A stretch of 64,000 nt of DNA from Gemmatimonadota bacterium (GTDB lineage: Bacteria > Gemmatimonadota > Gemmatimonadetes > Gemmatimonadales > Gemmatimonadaceae). The stretch spans positions 124,001-188,000 of the forward strand of contig JAPLKS010000014.1 in the NCBI GenBank assembly GCA_026387915.1, given 5' to 3'. The notes under the pieces were generated by a model. It had not been told where the DNA came from and searched no databases. It saw only the letters and a program-made list of their open reading frames with translations. The position numbers and the translations under genes were made by a program. Numbering within the stretch: the first letter of the stretch is position 1; each line of letters opens with the position of its first letter. Below are positions 50,880 to 58,513 of the stretch, piece by piece.

Positions 50880-52370
50880 ATGATGCGTTCCCGGGTCAAT
50901 ACATTGGCGCTGCTGTCGCTTGCGTCGCTCCTCGTAGCCGCCTGTACGTCTGAGAAGGTGGTGTACCGCGACGGGCCGAACTACGCGCAGCCGACCACCG
51001 GCGCCGCCAGCTTTGTCGGCTATTCCGACGAAGCGAGCAAAAAGACGGTGTGCGGTTCCTGCCACGTCGAGAAGCAGTCCAAGTGGGCCACCACCAAGCA
51101 TGCCAGCGCGTGGAAGGATCTCTCCTCCAGTGGCTCCATGCAGACGTACTGCCAGCCCTGCCACACGGTCGGACAGAATGGCAATCCGAGCGCGGATGCC
51201 AAAGCTGGTTTCGGCGACGCGGCCGCGGCGCAATATCATGACGTGCAGTGCGAAAGCTGCCACGGCGCTGGCCTCTCGCACGTGTCGAACCCGAGCTTGA
51301 CCAACTATCCGTTGGCTTCGATCGCGGCTGACACCTCGGCAAAGAACGGTTGCGGCGAATGCCACAGCGGCACGCACAACCCGTTCGTGAACGAATGGCG
51401 CGTCTCGGGTCACGCCGCCACCTGGGAAGTGTCGCACAACAGCGTCGACCCGTACTGCCAGGGGTGCCACACGGGCCAGGGCGCGCTTGCCACGTGGGGC
51501 ATTACCAGCAACTACGTCGAGAAGAACAACACGGCCGGCGGAACGGTGAAGATGCTCGCCGCCACCTGCGCCACCTGCCACGATCCGCACGGCTCGGCCA
51601 ACAAGGCGCAACTGCGCTTCCCGATCAACACGGCCAGCACCGAAACGAATCTTTGCATGAAGTGCCACCAGCGTCGCGGCACCTTCCAGGACGCCATTGC
51701 GCAGGGTCGTAACTCCGTGCACTCGCCGGAAGGCCCGACCCTCCTCGGACAGGCCGGTTGGTTCCCCCCGGGCATGAGCATTTCGGACTCGATCGTCAGC
51801 ACGCACGGCAACGTCTCCAAGAATCCGAATCTCTGCGCGACCTGTCACGTGTCGAAGTACGCGGGCACGGACCCGCTCACCAAGGCCGCCGTCAACAGTA
51901 CGGGTCACCGTTTCCTCGCCACGCCGTGCGTCGACGCCTCGGGTCTCCCGACGCTCACGCAGACCTGTGCCGTGACCGCCATGAGCTTCCGCTCCTGCGT
52001 CGCCAGCGGTTGTCATGGTACGGAATCGCTTGCTCGCGCTGCCTTCAACACGGCAACAGCTCGCGTCACGTTGCTGAACAACGAAGGCACGCGCCTCGTC
52101 AACCTCATCAAGGCGATCCCGGCCAACGCCGCCGACTGCACCTTCTCCGCCACCAAGCCGTATAACAGCTGCTTGGGGCTCCAGTTCAACCAGAGTGTGG
52201 TCACGAAAGTGGGCGGCATTATCCACAACCCCTTCCTGCTCGAACAGCTGATGGTGGCTTCGATCACGCAGGTCAAGAAAGATTACGGCGTCACTGTGTC
52301 GGCGAACATCAGCCTAGAGCCGCAGCTGAAGCGGCCGCCCACGGTTCCGCTCAGTGGAACGCAGCACTAA
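50880..52370 (+). CDS. Lipoprotein multiheme cytochrome c (8 CXXCH plus one CX4CH)
   Basis: 496 aa. A lipoprotein signal has lipobox VAAC near residue 22. Eight canonical heme sites follow: CGSCH, CQPCH, CESCH, CGECH, CQGCH, CATCH, CMKCH and CATCH. CVASGCH near residue 373 is a ninth site with four spacer residues. The sites end there; the last 115 residues have no Cys-His motif. It is probably anchored to the outer or inner membrane. No named family was recognised beyond decaheme/octaheme-like cytochromes. ATG 50880 has GGAGG 10 bases before it; ATG 50883 and TTG 50871 are alternatives. It opens a cluster with two more multiheme genes and a beta-barrel, suggesting a role in long-range electron transfer. 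Confidence 0.87.
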   Translation: MMRSRVNTLALLSLASLLVAACTSEKVVYRDGPNYAQPTTGAASFVGYSDEASKKTVCGSCHVEKQSKWATTKHASAWKDLSSSGSMQTYCQPCHTVGQNGNPSADAKAGFGDAAAAQYHDVQCESCHGAGLSHVSNPSLTNYPLASIAADTSAKNGCGECHSGTHNPFVNEWRVSGHAATWEVSHNSVDPYCQGCHTGQGALATWGITSNYVEKNNTAGGTVKMLAATCATCHDPHGSANKAQLRFPINTASTETNLCMKCHQRRGTFQDAIAQGRNSVHSPEGPTLLGQAGWFPPGMSISDSIVSTHGNVSKNPNLCATCHVSKYAGTDPLTKAAVNSTGHRFLATPCVDASGLPTLTQTCAVTAMSFRSCVASGCHGTESLARAAFNTATARVTLLNNEGTRLVNLIKAIPANAADCTFSATKPYNSCLGLQFNQSVVTKVGGIIHNPFLLEQLMVASITQVKKDYGVTVSANISLEPQLKRPPTVPLSGTQH

Positions 52371-52379
52371 GTAGGCCTC

Positions 52380-52419
52380 GCGTGCACGGTCGGATCGACC
52401 CGGAGTCGACCGTGCACGC
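52380..52419 (+). terminator. First of two tandem hairpins between multiheme genes
   Basis: Thirteen-base perfect arms (gcgtgcacggtcg / cgaccgtgcacgc) surround a 14-base loop, starting 10 bases after the stop of the upstream cytochrome gene. No U-run follows, so it may act as an attenuator or a processing site. Confidence 0.5.
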
Positions 52420-52424
52420 AACGA

Positions 52425-52463
52425 CGCGGGACCGGCGGGTCACATTGCCCCGCTGGTCCCGCG
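52425..52463 (+). terminator. Second of two tandem hairpins between multiheme genes
   Basis: About 15 pairs including one G-U wobble (cgcgggaccggcggg against cccgctggtcccgcg), loop of 9 bases, ending 28 bases before the next start codon. A short gtttc follows. Confidence 0.5.
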
Positions 52464-52491
52464 ACGCCGTTTCAACCCTGAGCCAACGACC

Positions 52492-54474
52492 GTGATGATC
52501 ACGCCGCTGCTCTACCTGCTGAGCCAAGCGCCCGAAGTGCATTACAAGGGCGGTGCCTCTGGAACGACGGTGGAGGGAGTCAATACCGTCGCCAAACTGT
52601 TCCGCTTTCTGTTTTCCACGGTGCCACAGTGGGTGCAGCTCGCCGGAATCCTCATTGGCGGCCCACTCGCGCTGATCGTCGCGTGGCAGTGCTGGAAGCA
52701 CCGCCAGCAGATCATTGGCTGGTTCAAGGCCAAGTCGCGCCTCTACAAAATGCTGCTGGTGGGCAGCGTTGGCGTGGTGGGACTCGCCGGCGGCGGCACG
52801 GGGCTCGTGGGGTACAACTACATGATGACGAACAACGACTTCTGTCAGTCGTGTCACGTCATGGATACGGCGTGGAACCGCTTCCAAGCCAGCGCACATA
52901 AAGAACTGCAGTGCCACGCCTGCCATCGGCAGTCGATCTTTGTCAGTAGCATCGAGCTCTACTGGTGGGTCACCGAGCGTCGCATGGCGGTGCCAGCGCA
53001 CGACAAAGTCCCCACCAAGATCTGCACCGAATGCCACATGCGGGCACAAACCGACTCGACGCGCACGAACGTGCTCAAGTCGGCCGGCCATCTGGTGCAT
53101 CTCAAGTCCGATTCCAGCGCGCTCAAGAACGTGCAGTGCGTCAGTTGCCACGGCCGCGACTTCCATCTGTTCCGGCCCAACAACAGCACCTGTATGCAAA
53201 GCGGCTGTCACACCGACAAGCGCATCAAGCTTGGCGTGATGTCCGACCAAGGCTTCATGCATTGCACGGTCTGTCACGCCTTCCGCGGCAAAGTGGCCGA
53301 TTCGTCCACCGTCAAGCAGGGCGAGCAGCGCCTGGCTCCCAACGCCACGCAATGCACATCGTGCCACGAAATGAGCGACAAGTTCTCCAAGTACAACTTC
53401 GCGGCCGATCCACATAAGGGCGGCTGCGGCAGTTGCCACAACCCGCACAAACAGGTCGAACCCAAGGAGTCGTACAAGACCTGCGCCACCGCGCAGTGCC
53501 ACGCCAATGCCGATACGCTCACCGCGTTCCATCGCGGGCTCGGCGGACACGCACTCGAGGATTGCGGCACCTGCCACAAGCCGCACACCTGGAAGGTGCA
53601 GGGCACGCAGTGTCTCGACTGTCACAAGACCATCTACCAGGATCGCCCGAGTCTGCGGCACCTGCTCAAACCGTCCAGAGCCTCCGCGAAGACGGCGTCG
53701 GCGATGACGCAGGCCGGGCCTTCCACTGTTCTCTTAGCGAGTGACCCGTCGCGTCGCTCGTCTCACCGCTCGCCCCGGCGAGCGCTCCCTCGCGCGGTGA
53801 CGGTTGCCAACGCGCGCTGGGTGCCGCAGGCGCCGGTGTCGAACGCCAAGAATTCAGCGCAGAGCGCCGCACCGGCTACGGCGCCGATAACGGCGCCAGC
53901 TGATTCCGCCGCCTTCCCGCACTCGCGCCACAAGTCTGTGAAGTGCGCCGAGTGCCATGGGGCGGGGGATTACCACGGTCAGTTGAAGTTCACGGCCCCC
54001 GACGGCTGTCGTGGCTGTCATCACGCGGCCGCGCAGAAAAGTGCGTGCGCCAAGTGCCACGCCACCGCACCAAAGCCGCGCGACGTGAGCGTGACGCTTA
54101 ACGTCACGCCGCGCAAAGCGCCCGTGACGCGCGGGTTGCCGTTCCGTCATGAGGTGCACGGCAAGCTCGAGTGCGCCAAGTGCCACGGCGCCGATGCCAA
54201 TAAGACGGTCGTGCAAAGTTGCACGTCGTGCCACGCGGAGCATCACGCGGCTGCACGCGATTGCACCAGTTGCCACACCGGTGCGCAAAAGGGGCATGAT
54301 CGCGCGTCGCACGAGAGCTGCACTACCTGTCATACCGGTGCCAAGTCGGCGGCGCTCACGCTCACGCGTGCGCTCTGCTTGACCTGTCACGAGAAACAAA
54401 AGACCCACGAACCGGGCGGCAACTGCGCCGCTTGTCACGCCATTTCGTCGCACGCGACGGGAGGGCGACACTAA
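52492..54474 (+). CDS. NapC/NrfH-like membrane-anchored multiheme cytochrome c (about 20 heme sites)
   Basis: 660 aa. Two N-terminal transmembrane helices (about 44-66 and 85-107) lead into NNDFCQSCHVMD, which resembles the quinol-oxidising heme of NapC/NrfH proteins. The first half carries nine CXXCH and two CX4CH sites (CMQSGCH near 234, CATAQCH near 331). The second half (about 475-660) is a c7/c3-like module with nine CXXCH sites. Between them, about residues 392-470, lies an Arg/Ser/Ala-rich linker with rare codons AGA and TTA, where another frame is also open; a frameshift or gene fusion is possible. A role taking electrons from menaquinol to periplasmic hemes is inferred. The stop overlaps the beta-barrel start (TAATG). 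Confidence 0.82.
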   Translation: MMITPLLYLLSQAPEVHYKGGASGTTVEGVNTVAKLFRFLFSTVPQWVQLAGILIGGPLALIVAWQCWKHRQQIIGWFKAKSRLYKMLLVGSVGVVGLAGGGTGLVGYNYMMTNNDFCQSCHVMDTAWNRFQASAHKELQCHACHRQSIFVSSIELYWWVTERRMAVPAHDKVPTKICTECHMRAQTDSTRTNVLKSAGHLVHLKSDSSALKNVQCVSCHGRDFHLFRPNNSTCMQSGCHTDKRIKLGVMSDQGFMHCTVCHAFRGKVADSSTVKQGEQRLAPNATQCTSCHEMSDKFSKYNFAADPHKGGCGSCHNPHKQVEPKESYKTCATAQCHANADTLTAFHRGLGGHALEDCGTCHKPHTWKVQGTQCLDCHKTIYQDRPSLRHLLKPSRASAKTASAMTQAGPSTVLLASDPSRRSSHRSPRRALPRAVTVANARWVPQAPVSNAKNSAQSAAPATAPITAPADSAAFPHSRHKSVKCAECHGAGDYHGQLKFTAPDGCRGCHHAAAQKSACAKCHATAPKPRDVSVTLNVTPRKAPVTRGLPFRHEVHGKLECAKCHGADANKTVVQSCTSCHAEHHAAARDCTSCHTGAQKGHDRASHESCTTCHTGAKSAALTLTRALCLTCHEKQKTHEPGGNCAACHAISSHATGGRH

Positions 54475-55916
54475 TGCGGCGCCATCTCCTCCGTCTCGCG
54501 CTCGTGGTCGGCCCCGCCTGCGCTGCTGCGCAGGGTGTGCGGGTGACGGGCGTTACCTATGTGCAGGGCATTGAGCTTCGCCCCCTCGTGTACGATTCCA
54601 TCGCTCCGTATTTCACGGTCGGTGGTGGCGAGTGGCGCCTTACGCCGGACGGAACGCCGGCGCGTTGCTTACCGAACGCGGACTTCTGTGTCTTTCAGCG
54701 ATCGGGCGAGCGCATTCAGGCGGCTCCACTCCTGCAGGACCTGTCCGTGAGTTCTTGGGGCCTCGGCGAGGGCGTCAGCGTGCACGTGGATCTGCGCGGG
54801 CGCACGCAGCTCACCACACAGGGGCTGATCTATCCGCGGTCGGACACGCACTTCGAAGTGATGGACGCCTACGCTGACGTGGATCGGCAGTGGGGTCGTG
54901 CACGCATTGGACGCCAGTGGATTGCCGGTGGACTCGGCGTCTACAATTTCGACGGCGCCAATCTCGTGTATCGGCGGTCGCGATATTCTGTGGAAGGCTG
55001 GGCGGGTCGCGCCCTCGAGGCGGGGCTCAACGTTGGCTACAGCAGCTCTGAGTTGGCCGCCATCGAAAACTTACCCCCCGATCAAAACGGATACATTTTC
55101 GGCGTGCGCGGGCGTATGCGCCCCAATGCGGTGACGTCGGCAACCGCGACGTATCAGCGGGTGTTGGTTGCTGACCGCAGTGGACTCTATTCCGAGCGCG
55201 CCGCGTTCGACGCCACCACGCGCGCGTACGGCGCCAGTATCGACATGGCGCTGGCCTACGATTTTGCGAGCGGCGCGTGGAACGAAGCGCGGCTTCGTGT
55301 GGGGCGCGCGGGGCTGCACACCCTCGGCGTCTCGGTTGAAGCACGGCATTCCGCTCCGTTCTTTGAGACCTGGACTATTTGGGGTGCGTTCTCTCCGGTC
55401 GCGTTCAACGAAGCACGCGCCACGCTCGATTGGCGCCCCGGGAGTGTGCCGGTGATTCTGTCGGCGCATGGCGCGTATCGGCGCTACAACGAGTCCGATG
55501 CGGGCTTTACGCTCCGCAGCAATGGATGGCGAGCCGGTGCGTCCGCGCTGTTGACCGGGTCTAGCGAGTTTTCTGGGCACGCGAGCTATGACGTGGATAT
55601 TGGCGACGGCGCCTCGCGGAACGATGCGCGCGTATCCGTGCGCTGGAATCCAAGCACCGAACGCTCCATTGGCATCACGGGTTCTGCGCTGCAGAACATC
55701 TATGAGTTCAAGATCGGTACTGGACGCGTGATGGGGCTCGCGCTTGACGCCGCCACGCCCATTACCAGCGACGTTCGCCTGATGGCCGATGTTGGCTTTT
55801 ATCGACAGCTGTTCTCAAAGGGTGCGCCAGGTCCCGATTGGACCCAGCGGCGCGCCTCGCTCCGGCTTGAGTGGACGCTAGGCCGCGACCCCGGCCAGAT
55901 GGGGAAGGCCCAATGA
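54474..55916 (+). CDS. Predicted outer-membrane beta-barrel protein (porin-like partner of multiheme cytochromes)
   Basis: 480 aa. A signal peptide ends near CAAAQ (residue 19). The rest is made of alternating hydrophobic/polar strands with many Tyr, Trp and Arg residues and short turns, for example VSVHVDLRGRTQL, ARIGRQWIAGGLGVYNF, ARLRVGRAGLHTLGVSV and DARVSVRWNPS, typical of a transmembrane barrel of roughly 18-22 strands. The C-terminal strand RASLRLEWTLG is followed by a short tail. No Cys-His heme motifs. No family was recognised. Its 1-base overlap with the upstream 20-heme gene and 4-base overlap with the downstream 16-heme gene suggest a cytochrome-threaded porin, as in MtrB or OmbB systems, but sequence relationship to those is not shown. 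Confidence 0.78.
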   Translation: MRRHLLRLALVVGPACAAAQGVRVTGVTYVQGIELRPLVYDSIAPYFTVGGGEWRLTPDGTPARCLPNADFCVFQRSGERIQAAPLLQDLSVSSWGLGEGVSVHVDLRGRTQLTTQGLIYPRSDTHFEVMDAYADVDRQWGRARIGRQWIAGGLGVYNFDGANLVYRRSRYSVEGWAGRALEAGLNVGYSSSELAAIENLPPDQNGYIFGVRGRMRPNAVTSATATYQRVLVADRSGLYSERAAFDATTRAYGASIDMALAYDFASGAWNEARLRVGRAGLHTLGVSVEARHSAPFFETWTIWGAFSPVAFNEARATLDWRPGSVPVILSAHGAYRRYNESDAGFTLRSNGWRAGASALLTGSSEFSGHASYDVDIGDGASRNDARVSVRWNPSTERSIGITGSALQNIYEFKIGTGRVMGLALDAATPITSDVRLMADVGFYRQLFSKGAPGPDWTQRRASLRLEWTLGRDPGQMGKAQ

Positions 55917-57415
55917 AACGTCTCATGCTGATCGTCCTGTTGGCGTTTGTGCCCGGACTGCTGTCGGCGCAGGGGGCGGAGCCATTTCCGCACGCCAAGC
56001 ACGCCAAGCTCTTTCCCGTGTGCTCCGGCTGTCACGTGGGGATTACGGCTGGCGATGCATCGCGCGTCTTTCCGCAAGCCGCGCAGTGTCAGTCGTGCCA
56101 CGACGGCAAAAAGCAAAAGGTCGTGGTGTGGTCCGCGCCTGCCGCGCGTGGTGCTGGATTGCTGACCTTCTCGCATCCCAAGCACACGGAGCGGAGCGCC
56201 GACGCCAGTTGCGCGTCGTGTCATGGAACGAACGGTGATCGCTCGCCGTGGATGAATGTGGGGCGCGTGGCGCAGTCGCGTTGCGCAAGTTGCCACACGC
56301 ATCAGGCGTCCGAGCACTACGCGGACGACAATAAGTGCGCGACCTGTCACCGCACGTTGGTCTCGGCCAGCGCGCTCACCGATGCCAAGATTGCGGCGCT
56401 CCCCAAGCCGTCGTCACACGCGCGCGCGGACTTTGCGCAATCGCACGGGGCAGCGGCAGCCGCGAGCACCGCGGCCTGTGCCACCTGCCATGCACGCGAG
56501 AGTTGCGCGCGCTGTCACGTCAATTCGGGCCGTTCTCCCACCATCGCGTCGTTAGCAACGGATGCGCGTGTGGCGCGCCTCGCCGCAACCAAGCCGGCCG
56601 TGTATCCCGTGCCGAGTGACCATAAGGACATCGGGTTTAGTTTGTTGCATGGCGACGCGGCGCGCACCAACACGACGCGCTGCGCGGTTTGTCATGCGCG
56701 CCCGAGTTGCGCCACCTGCCATGTCGGCGACGGCGCGGCGAAAGTGATCGCGCTCCTTCCCGATGCAGCCGAAGCCAAGGGACGTGGTGTGCAGTTGCGC
56801 CACGTGGCCACGCTGCTGGCCCGCAACGCCATTCCCGTTGGACTCGCGCGACCGGGCGAGTGGATTCCCAAGCCGCATGCCAACGACACCACTGTTCGGC
56901 GCGTGCGCGTGCACCCCGCTGGCTTTGCCCGAGGCCACGGTCCCGCAGCCGCGGCCGAAGCGCTCAGCTGCCAGGGCTGTCATGCGCAGTCGTTCTGCAA
57001 AGATTGCCATGTGGGCGAGAAGGTCGGTCCGCGCCGGTACCACGTCGCGAACTTCGTTACGGGGCACGCGGCCGAGGCCTATGGCCGCGACACCGAGTGC
57101 AGTACCTGTCATAACACGACGGCCTTCTGCCGCGCCTGTCACCAGCAGGCGGGGTTGGCCTCGCAGGGGAATGGCCGGAGCATCGGCTATCACAACGCCC
57201 AGCCGCAATGGTTGCTCGAGCACGGCCGCGCGGCCCGGCAGGAACTGAACACCTGCGCGTCGTGTCACCAACAGCGTTATTGTTTGCAGTGTCACTCGGA
57301 TCTGGGCTGGCGCGTGAGTCCGCATGGACCGAACTTCGATGCGAGGCGTTACGCCAACCGCAATCGGCAAGAGTGCCTGCGGTGTCACTTCAAAGATCCG
57401 CTCGCCGGTAAATAG
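55913..57415 (+). CDS. Periplasmic 16-heme cytochrome c
   Basis: 500 aa. A cleavable signal peptide ends at LLSAQG (about 1-22). Sixteen CXXCH sites were counted. From the middle onward they occur as close pairs, CXXCH-x4/5-CXXCH, five times (for example CATCHARESCARCH, CAVCHARPSCATCH, CASCHQQRYCLQCH), separated by spacers of about 40-90 residues. The density, one heme per 31 residues, suits an extended heme wire. It could sit in or next to the barrel encoded upstream, as MtrA sits in MtrB, although MtrA has 10 hemes. The start overlaps the barrel stop by 4 bases (ATGA). No transmembrane helix besides the signal. Confidence 0.86.
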   Translation: MKRLMLIVLLAFVPGLLSAQGAEPFPHAKHAKLFPVCSGCHVGITAGDASRVFPQAAQCQSCHDGKKQKVVVWSAPAARGAGLLTFSHPKHTERSADASCASCHGTNGDRSPWMNVGRVAQSRCASCHTHQASEHYADDNKCATCHRTLVSASALTDAKIAALPKPSSHARADFAQSHGAAAAASTAACATCHARESCARCHVNSGRSPTIASLATDARVARLAATKPAVYPVPSDHKDIGFSLLHGDAARTNTTRCAVCHARPSCATCHVGDGAAKVIALLPDAAEAKGRGVQLRHVATLLARNAIPVGLARPGEWIPKPHANDTTVRRVRVHPAGFARGHGPAAAAEALSCQGCHAQSFCKDCHVGEKVGPRRYHVANFVTGHAAEAYGRDTECSTCHNTTAFCRACHQQAGLASQGNGRSIGYHNAQPQWLLEHGRAARQELNTCASCHQQRYCLQCHSDLGWRVSPHGPNFDARRYANRNRQECLRCHFKDPLAGK

Positions 57416-57437
57416 GCGAGCGGAAGAGGAGAGGTTT

Positions 57438-57902
57438 ATGCTGACGATGTATCGCCCGTCGCTTCGCGGGTTGCTGGTTGTCGCTGCGGTCGGAGTGCTG
57501 GCCTGCGGGAAAAAGGATGATGCCAGCAAGATTCCGCTTGGCGCCAACGCTAAGATGCCGGCGGACAGCGTCCACAAGGGCATGGTCGCACCTGCCGGTG
57601 TGGCACCGGAACTGACCGCGGCCTCCAAGGCGGCACTCGACAGCGGGAATGCCCTCTTCCGCAAGAAGGCGTTCGCGGATGCGTTGGCGCAGTACCGCAA
57701 AGCAGCGGCGGGTTCGCCGGGGCACGCGTCGCCGGCCTACGGCATCTACATGGTGGCGCGCGCGACGAACAACGTCCCACTCGCCGACAGCGCGCTCGCC
57801 GATATTCGTGCGCACAACACCATCACGACGGACAATGTGCCCGACACGGCGGCGTTCAAGGCCGTCCCAAAGAAATCCGACGTCAAACTTCCCAAGGCCT
57901 AG
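57438..57902 (+). CDS. Small lipoprotein with TPR-like helical region
   Basis: 154 aa. A lipoprotein signal has lipobox VLAC near residue 23. A Gly/Ala/Pro-containing spacer follows, then a helical repeat-like segment (about 63-115) with SGNALFRKKAFADALAQYRKAAAGSPGH in parts, which reads as one tetratricopeptide-like unit. GAGAGG lies just upstream of ATG 57438. It follows the 16-heme gene after 22 bases and may belong to the same transcript; a scaffold role is possible. No known family was identified. Confidence 0.75.
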   Translation: MLTMYRPSLRGLLVVAAVGVLACGKKDDASKIPLGANAKMPADSVHKGMVAPAGVAPELTAASKAALDSGNALFRKKAFADALAQYRKAAAGSPGHASPAYGIYMVARATNNVPLADSALADIRAHNTITTDNVPDTAAFKAVPKKSDVKLPKA

Positions 57903-57906
57903 CGCC

Positions 57907-58374
57907 TTGAGTGGTCTCACGCCCGCCGTTGGTCAACCGGCTCCAGATTTTACCCTCGCCTCGACGGGCGGCCCCGTGTCGCTCGCCAGCTTCAAGGGCA
58001 ATCGGAACGTATTACTCGCGTTCTTCCCACTCGCATTTACCTCCGTGTGCACCGCGGAGCTGTGCAGCTTTACCGATGACTACGCGAGCTTCACGTCGCA
58101 GGACGTGGCGGTCATTCCGATCAGTGTGGACGCGGTGCCGAGTCTCAAGGCGTTCAAAGCCCAACACCAGATGGGTGTGGAGCTTGCTAGCGACTTCAAA
58201 CGCGACGTCTCGCGGGCGTACGGCTTATTGGACGAACAGAAGTTCTTTGCCAACCGCGCGTATTTCCTAATCGACAAGGCCGGTATTGTGCAGTGGAGCT
58301 TCGTGGAGGCCGCGATCGGCGACCGGCGGTCGAATGCCGAGATTCTCGCCGAAATCGAGAAGCTGCGCGGCTAA
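57907..58374 (+). CDS. Peroxiredoxin (AhpC/TSA family, BCP/AhpE-like)
   Basis: 155 aa thioredoxin-fold peroxidase. The peroxidatic Cys48 lies in PLAFTSVCTAELCSF, with a second Cys53 five residues later, a spacing seen in BCP-type enzymes. GQPAPDFTLAS opens the fold. It reduces hydroperoxides, probably in the cytoplasm since no signal is visible. The start is taken as TTG 57907, with AAGG 9 bases upstream. There is no in-frame ATG or GTG before the conserved region, and longer upstream readings run through the lipoprotein gene in another frame. It follows that gene with four bases between. Confidence 0.85.
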   Translation: MSGLTPAVGQPAPDFTLASTGGPVSLASFKGNRNVLLAFFPLAFTSVCTAELCSFTDDYASFTSQDVAVIPISVDAVPSLKAFKAQHQMGVELASDFKRDVSRAYGLLDEQKFFANRAYFLIDKAGIVQWSFVEAAIGDRRSNAEILAEIEKLRG

Positions 58375-58397
58375 CCAACGAACGGTGAAGTAGCGAG

Positions 58398-58429
58398 GCG
58401 GGCGATTCTTCGCGGAATCGCCCGCTTTT
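58398..58429 (+). terminator. Rho-independent terminator after the peroxiredoxin gene
   Basis: Eleven-base perfect arms (gcgggcgattc / gaatcgcccgc) with a 6-base loop are followed by TTTT. The arms share the core gggcgattc/gaatcgccc with the terminator at 63186-63217. Confidence 0.85.
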
Positions 58430-58513
58430 CCTGTACCCCACCCTCGGAGGTAACGTGGCTGATCCGGCATCGTGTCCTTGCGACGGCGCCCCCAACCGCC
58501 GCACGTTTTGAGC

